Shown here piece by piece: positions 60,328 to 64,000 of a stretch of DNA of 64,000 nt. The translations under genes were made by a program, and so were the position numbers. The notes under the pieces are model-generated. The model saw nothing but the letters and a program-made list of their open reading frames with translations. It made no database searches and was not told the DNA's origin. The stretch comes from Paucibacter sediminis (GTDB lineage Bacteria > Pseudomonadota > Gammaproteobacteria > Burkholderiales > Burkholderiaceae_C): the NCBI RefSeq assembly GCF_030254645.1, contig NZ_CP116346.1:2483973-2547972 (forward strand). Reading direction: 5' to 3'. Each line of letters opens with the position of its first letter. Position 1 is the first letter of the stretch.

Positions 60328-60705
60328 CTAGCAGCCCTCGATCTGGTGGCCGACGATGCGCTCGCTCTGCGCTTCGATCTGGTAGCGCACCACGCAGCTG
60401 AAGAGGCTGGGGCCGTTGGGGCCCTTGATCTTGGCGGACTTGGCGTAGACCAGCACCTGGCTGCCATCGGCGGCGCGGGTGTTGCTGCTGGGCTTGCCCA
60501 GCTTGCTCACGAGTTCTTGCAATTTGGCGCCATGCCAGCGCGCCTGGCTGCGGTCGAACTCGGCCTGGCGCTGGGCATCGATGCTGGGCTGGGGCGGCGT
60601 GGCGGGCGCTGTGGCCGGCGCGGCCGGGGGCGGCACGCTGGCGCAGGCGCCCAGCAGGGCCAGGCCGAGCAGCAGGGCGCGTGTGAACAGGGTGTGGATG
60701 TGCAT
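60328..60705 (-). CDS. Small lipoprotein of unknown function
   Basis: A 125-residue lipoprotein: MHIHTLFTRALLLGLALLGAC carries lipobox LGAC (Cys at about residue 21). A Pro/Ala linker leads to a domain with KLQELVSKLGKPSSNTRAADGSQVLVYAKSA and a C-terminal Cys pair (FSCVVRYQIE, IEGC end), resembling small SmpA/BamE-like or DUF-type lipoproteins. The 'ELVSKLGKPS...G.QVLVY' pattern is that of BamE-like folds. It is convergent with the secretion operon by 11 bases. Function unknown. Confidence 0.7.
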   Translation of the reverse strand: MHIHTLFTRALLLGLALLGACASVPPPAAPATAPATPPQPSIDAQRQAEFDRSQARWHGAKLQELVSKLGKPSSNTRAADGSQVLVYAKSAKIKGPNGPSLFSCVVRYQIEAQSERIVGHQIEGC

Positions 60706-60802
60706 GGGCGTCCCGTGTTGAAGATGCGCTGTGCGCAGCCTAGTGCCTGCCGGCGGCGCCGGTGATCGAGCTTGTATCCAAATGCGCGGCGAGAATGGGA
60801 CC

Positions 60803-61420
60803 ATGTCCACCCCTGCCAGCCTCTTGATCCAAGCCGAACAACTGGGCTTCGATGTCGGCGCGCGCGCGCTGCTGGCAGGCCTGTGCTTCACGCTGCAGCC
60901 CGGCCTGACGCTGGTGCGCGGCGGCGACGGGCGCGGCAAGACCACGTTGCTGCGCCTGCTGGCGGGCCAGCTGGCGCCCACGCACGGCCGGCTGCAGCGC
61001 CGGGCCGAGCTGAGCTGTTTCTTTTTCGACGAGGCGACGGCCGCCCGGCATGACGCGGTGATGGCGCGCGCCTGGCTGGCCGCGCAGCGCGAGGGTTTTG
61101 CCGCCAGCTGGCAGGCCGGTACCGAGGCCGCCCTGGTGGCGGCGTTGCAGCTCGCCGAACACCTCGACAAGCCGCTCTACATGCTGTCCACCGGCAGCCG
61201 GCGCAAGCTACACCTGCTCGCCGCGGCGGCCAGCGGTGCGGCGCTGACCCTGCTGGACACGCCTTATGCGGCGCTGGACGGCCGCTCGATACGGGTGCTC
61301 AACGAGCTCTTGAGCGAGGCGGCGGCGGAGCGCAGCCGCGCCTGGGTGCTGGCGGACTATGCGCTGCCGGCGGGCCTGGCCGGGGTGGCGCTGGCAGGGC
61401 AGATCGACTTGGGCGATTGA
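60803..61420 (+). CDS. CcmA-like ABC ATPase with degenerate catalytic residues
   Basis: A 205-residue ATP-binding cassette protein. Walker A is GGDGRGKTT (40-48), intact. The signature is LSTGSRRK (near 128-135), as in CcmA-like. Walker B reads LTLLDTPYAALD: T153 stands where the catalytic Glu should be, and no switch His is present at VLADYAL. ATP binding is plausible, hydrolysis doubtful. No ccm genes or permease are close. It stands between the lipoprotein (divergent) and the persulfide dioxygenase fusion, with the stops adjacent. The ATG 60803 has no strong ribosome site. Confidence 0.72.
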   Translation: MSTPASLLIQAEQLGFDVGARALLAGLCFTLQPGLTLVRGGDGRGKTTLLRLLAGQLAPTHGRLQRRAELSCFFFDEATAARHDAVMARAWLAAQREGFAASWQAGTEAALVAALQLAEHLDKPLYMLSTGSRRKLHLLAAAASGAALTLLDTPYAALDGRSIRVLNELLSEAAAERSRAWVLADYALPAGLAGVALAGQIDLGD

Positions 61421-62509
61421 CTAAACCGCGCCGCCCTCCACCGGCAGCGCCTCGGCGCGCCAGCGCAGCATGCCGCCGGCCAGGTTGGCAACCTGCTTGA
61501 GCCCCTGCTTCTGCAGCAGCACGGTGGCCTGGGCCGAGCGCGCGCCGGAGCGGCAGACGGCGACGATGGGCCGATCGGTGGCCAGCTCGGCGGCCTGCTG
61601 CGCCAGCTGCGACAGCGGCATCAGGCGCGCGCCCTGGATATGGCCCAGCGCATCGTTGAACTCGTCGGGCTCGCGCACGTCGACGATCTGGATCGCGCTG
61701 CCCGCGCCGCCGGCGACGCAGTCGTAAAGGGCATTGGGCTGGATCTCCCAGATGCCGCTGAAGGTGCAGGTGAGCGGCGCCCAGTCGGGCTCGCCCGCGC
61801 CGGCGCCGGGATCTTCGGGCTCGCCGCAGCGCAGATTGGCGGGCACGGCGATGTCCATCAGCCTGGGATGGGGCAGGCCCAGGTTCTTCATATAGCCGCT
61901 GAAATCGCCCTCGTTGACGTCACCGCCCAGGCGCGGGTTGTAGCGCCGCTCCTCGGCCACGCTGGTGACGGTGAGGCCACGGTAGTCATGGCCGGGGTAG
62001 AGCAGGCAGGCCTCGGGCAGGCTGAGGATCTGCTCGCGCACCGAGTGGTAGAGCCGGCTCGGGCTGCCCTGCTGGAAATCGGTGCGGCCGCAGCCGCGTA
62101 TCAGCAGCGCGTCGCCGGTGAAGGCCATGCGCTGGTCGTCCAGCACATAGCTGACGCAGCCATTGGTATGGCCCGGGGTGGCGCGCACCTCCAGGTGGCG
62201 GCTGCCGAAGGCGACGCGGTCGCCATGCTGCAGCGCGCGGTCGGCGCCCGCGGCGCCGGCGGCGGCGGCGAGCATGATCCGGCTGCCGCAGCGCTGCTTG
62301 AGCAGCCAGGCCGCCGTCACATGATCGGCATGCACATGGGTGTCCAGCGTCGCCACCAGCTGCAGACCCAGCTCGCGCAGCAGGGCCAGATCGCGGCGCT
62401 CGTGCTCGAACACCGGGTCGATCAGGAGGGCCTCGCCGGAGGCCGAGTCGCCCAGCAGATAGGTGTAGGTGGACGACGTGGGGTCGAAGAGTTGGCGGAA
62501 TACCAGCAT
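61421..62509 (-). CDS. Persulfide dioxygenase-rhodanese fusion
   Basis: A 362-residue fusion. The N-terminal ETHE1-like metallo-beta-lactamase domain has THVHADH (H58, H60, D62, H63), GHTNG (H114), FTGDALL and YPGHDY, the mononuclear iron site. The C-terminal rhodanese domain (about 265-362) has active-site Cys C319 in VCRSGARS. Such PRF proteins oxidise glutathione persulfide to sulfite and pass sulfur to or from thiosulfate. The two YeeE/YedE genes downstream in transcriptional order are upstream here: the order is YeeE, YeeE, PRF on the - strand, with 10 bases between. They form one sulfur operon. Confidence 0.92.
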   Translation of the reverse strand: MLVFRQLFDPTSSTYTYLLGDSASGEALLIDPVFEHERRDLALLRELGLQLVATLDTHVHADHVTAAWLLKQRCGSRIMLAAAAGAAGADRALQHGDRVAFGSRHLEVRATPGHTNGCVSYVLDDQRMAFTGDALLIRGCGRTDFQQGSPSRLYHSVREQILSLPEACLLYPGHDYRGLTVTSVAEERRYNPRLGGDVNEGDFSGYMKNLGLPHPRLMDIAVPANLRCGEPEDPGAGAGEPDWAPLTCTFSGIWEIQPNALYDCVAGGAGSAIQIVDVREPDEFNDALGHIQGARLMPLSQLAQQAAELATDRPIVAVCRSGARSAQATVLLQKQGLKQVANLAGGMLRWRAEALPVEGGAV

Positions 62510-62519
62510 CGCGGCCTCC

Positions 62520-62936
62520 TCAGCGTGGTTGGGTGAACTGATCGTGCAGCAGCATGCCGGCCAGCATGGCGGGCACGAAGATCAGCGCGGCGTCCATGCC
62601 GCTGCCCAGCGCCACCAGGGCCGGGCCGGGGCAGAAGCCGGCAATGCCCCAGCCGATGCCGAACAGCAGGCCGCCGACGATCAGGCGCGCGTCGATCACG
62701 CGGATGTTGGGGATCTCCATGCGCTCGCCGCTCCAGGCGCGTTCGCGCCGCTTGCCCGTGGCGAAGGCGAACACGCCCACCGCGATGGCGCCGCCCATCA
62801 CCAGGGCCAGGCTGGGGTCCCAGGCGCCGGCGAGGTCGAGAAAGCCCTTCACCTTCGCCGGATTGCTCATGCCGCTGGCGATCAGGCCGAGGCCGAAGAC
62901 GAGGCCGCTGAGGCCTGCAATGAGGAGTCGCAACAT
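62520..62936 (-). CDS. YeeE/YedE family half-protein 2
   Basis: A 138-residue membrane protein of the YeeE/YedE (sulfur-transport) family with about four helices. GWGIAGFCPGPALVAL has the conserved Cys of the transport channel, and FGLGLIASGMSNPAKV is the family N-terminal block. It likely pairs with the next upstream half-protein (62947-63390) to form a thiosulfate or sulfide-related transporter, as YeeE family members commonly come in split form. Confidence 0.9.
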   Translation of the reverse strand: MLRLLIAGLSGLVFGLGLIASGMSNPAKVKGFLDLAGAWDPSLALVMGGAIAVGVFAFATGKRRERAWSGERMEIPNIRVIDARLIVGGLLFGIGWGIAGFCPGPALVALGSGMDAALIFVPAMLAGMLLHDQFTQPR

Positions 62937-62946
62937 GTTTTTTCGT

Positions 62947-63390
62947 TCAGCCCAGGTGACGCAGCAGGTAGACGGTGGCGAAGCCGGCGCCCATGAAGGC
63001 CAGCACGTTCACCAGCGAGCGCGGCGAGAAGCGGCTCAGGCCGCACACGCCATGGCCGCTGGTGCAGCCATTGGCCATGCGCGTGCCCACCCCCACCAGC
63101 AGGCCGGCGCCCAGCAGGGCCAGCGGGCCCACATCCACCGCAGCCGCCGGCAGCGGCGCGAACAGGCGCCACAGCCAGGGCGCCAGCAGCAGGCCGGCGA
63201 TGAAGACCAGGCGCGGGACTTCGGGCGCCAGGCTGCTGCGGCTCAGCAGGGCGCGCAGCGGGCTGGCGACGATGCCGGTGATGCCCGCCACGCGGCCGTT
63301 GCCCAGCAGATAGAGGGCCGTGGCCAGGCCGATCAGCAGGCCGCCGAGCAGGGCGCTCCAGGGGGTGAAGAGATTCCAGGCAATGGTCAT
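62947..63390 (-). CDS. YeeE/YedE family half-protein 1
   Basis: A 147-residue membrane protein of the same family. [20 protein letters not shown] has the diagnostic two-Cys motif. About four helices. The first gene of the YeeE-YeeE-PRF operon. Thiosulfate or persulfide-related sulfur compounds are the expected cargo, given the persulfide dioxygenase; the direction is unknown. Confidence 0.9.
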   Translation of the reverse strand: MTIAWNLFTPWSALLGGLLIGLATALYLLGNGRVAGITGIVASPLRALLSRSSLAPEVPRLVFIAGLLLAPWLWRLFAPLPAAAVDVGPLALLGAGLLVGVGTRMANGCTSGHGVCGLSRFSPRSLVNVLAFMGAGFATVYLLRHLG

Positions 63391-63423
63391 GGGGGAGCTG
63401 GGCAGGCTGTGAGGGAGCCAAGT

Positions 63424-63999
63424 CTAATTCGCCTGCCGCCGGCGCGGGGCCAGCAGCAGCGCCAGCAGCAGCAGCGCCGCCGCCGCGACAAAGGTGATGC
63501 GCATGCCGGCCACCGCGAACAGCACGCCCAGCGCCGATGCGCCGGTGATGAGGCCGAGGTTGCGCGCCAGGTTCAGCAGACCGGAGATGACGCCGCGCTG
63601 CTGCGGGGCCAGCTCGCTCATCAGCGCGCTGTTGTTGGCGGCCTGGAACAGCGCGTAGCCGGCGGTGATGACGACGATGGGGCCCAGGTAGCCGGCCAGC
63701 GCCAGCGCCAGCGGTGCGGCCGCCGCCACCATGCTCAGCGCCAGGCAGCCGGCCAGCATGGCGGCCAGGCCATAGATGCTCATGCGCGCGGCGCCCAGGC
63801 GATCGACCCAGCGCCCCGCGGGCACGCCGCTGAATGCCGCCACCACCGGCCCGACCGCCATGACCATGCCGGTGCGGGCCATGTCCAGCCCCAGGGTCTG
63901 CGCGAGGTAGAAGGGCCCGGCCACCAGGGTCGCCATCATCACGGTCGAGACCAGGGCCGTCATCGCGAGGCCGGCACGCAGCCGCGGCGCTCGCAGGCT
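63424..63999 (-). CDS. MFS transporter, C-terminal part (cut by window edge)
   Basis: Last ~190 residues of a major facilitator superfamily transporter, entering from the right window edge. Six hydrophobic helices are visible. GRWVDRLGAARM is the conserved loop (G-x-x-x-DR-G) between helices, and the ALMSELAPQQRGVISGLLNLARNLGLITGAS stretch is typical of the drug-efflux DHA family. The frame is open through 63999, and the N-terminal half is outside, so a start at 63963 would be false. Its substrate is unknown. Confidence 0.85.
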   Translation of the reverse strand, partial: SLRAPRLRAGLAMTALVSTVMMATLVAGPFYLAQTLGLDMARTGMVMAVGPVVAAFSGVPAGRWVDRLGAARMSIYGLAAMLAGCLALSMVAAAAPLALALAGYLGPIVVITAGYALFQAANNSALMSELAPQQRGVISGLLNLARNLGLITGASALGVLFAVAGMRITFVAAAALLLLALLLAPRRRQAN

Positions 64000-64000
64000 C

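Noticed and set aside
60803-61420. Haem exporter ATPase CcmA
   Set aside because: Similar size and signature, but no ccmBCDEF neighbours, and the Walker B Glu is missing.

Overview
The window is GC-rich (coding third positions are almost all G or C), densely packed with co-directional overlapping genes, and looks like the chromosome of a betaproteobacterium of the order Burkholderiales, probably Roseateles/Mitsuaria/Pelomonas-like. This rests on the codon bias, a PEP-CTERM protein, a persulfide dioxygenase-rhodanese fusion, an intergenic stem-loop repeat of a type common in that order, and several TonB-dependent systems. No rRNA, tRNA, insertion sequence, prophage or CRISPR array was seen. 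Both ends cut a gene (a LysR regulator on the left, an MFS transporter on the right).

Region A (about 0.5-17.3 kb) is a beta-glucan/glucoside utilisation locus. It holds glucokinase, a GH30 glucosidase, a lipoprotein GH16 glucanase, an NHL propeller protein, a TonB-associated FAD-dependent halogenase, a TonB-dependent receptor, a MalEFGK-type ABC importer with a GH1 beta-glucosidase in its operon, a second orphan copy of the binding protein, and a LacI-family repressor. Four near-identical palindromes (TGAAAGCGCTTTCA) sit in front of glk, GH30, the receptor and the ABC operon, so this is probably a self-contained LacI regulon: depolymerise outside, import by TonB and ABC systems, hydrolyse and phosphorylate inside.

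Region B (17.4-28.1 kb) is a second TonB system. A TonB-like protein with a very long coiled coil is divergent from an operon of TonB-dependent receptor, hydantoinase/oxoprolinase-type subunit, DUF917 (S-methyl-thiohydantoin desulfurase-like) protein, NCS1 cytosine-permease-like transporter and a MalT/LuxR-type ATPase regulator. It looks like a catabolic pathway for an unidentified (thio)hydantoin-like heterocycle.

Region C (28.1-32.4 kb), after a small tautomerase, is a leftward four-gene operon of exported proteins: a small Ig-like protein, a TolB-like propeller, a propeller ending in a dockerin-type double Ca-binding repeat, and a cohesin-like protein with a PEP-CTERM anchor. This possible cohesin-dockerin surface pair is the least conventional system in the window.

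Region D (32.6-44.2 kb) encodes oxidative (De Ley-Doudoroff) galactose catabolism: aldose epimerase, thioesterase and lactonase on the + strand. On the - strand are dgoD, dgoK, dgoA, a second lactonase, an AraFGH-type ABC importer, an SDR sugar dehydrogenase and a LysR regulator. A candidate LysR operator (ATC-N9-GAT) lies in front of the lactonase-araFGH part.

Region E (44.3-64 kb) is mixed housekeeping and accessory content. It includes a tandem-domain small protein, an XRE regulator divergent from a membrane protein with a perfect palindrome between them, an S9 peptidase, a GST-like protein, a monooxygenase-fold protein, an amidase, a TPR-zinc peptidase fusion, a nitronate monooxygenase-type enzyme, and a type I secretion operon (acidic substrate without RTX repeats, ABC exporter, HlyD adaptor). 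It ends with a small lipoprotein, a degenerate ABC ATPase, a persulfide dioxygenase-rhodanese fusion with two YeeE/YedE half-proteins, and a partial MFS transporter.
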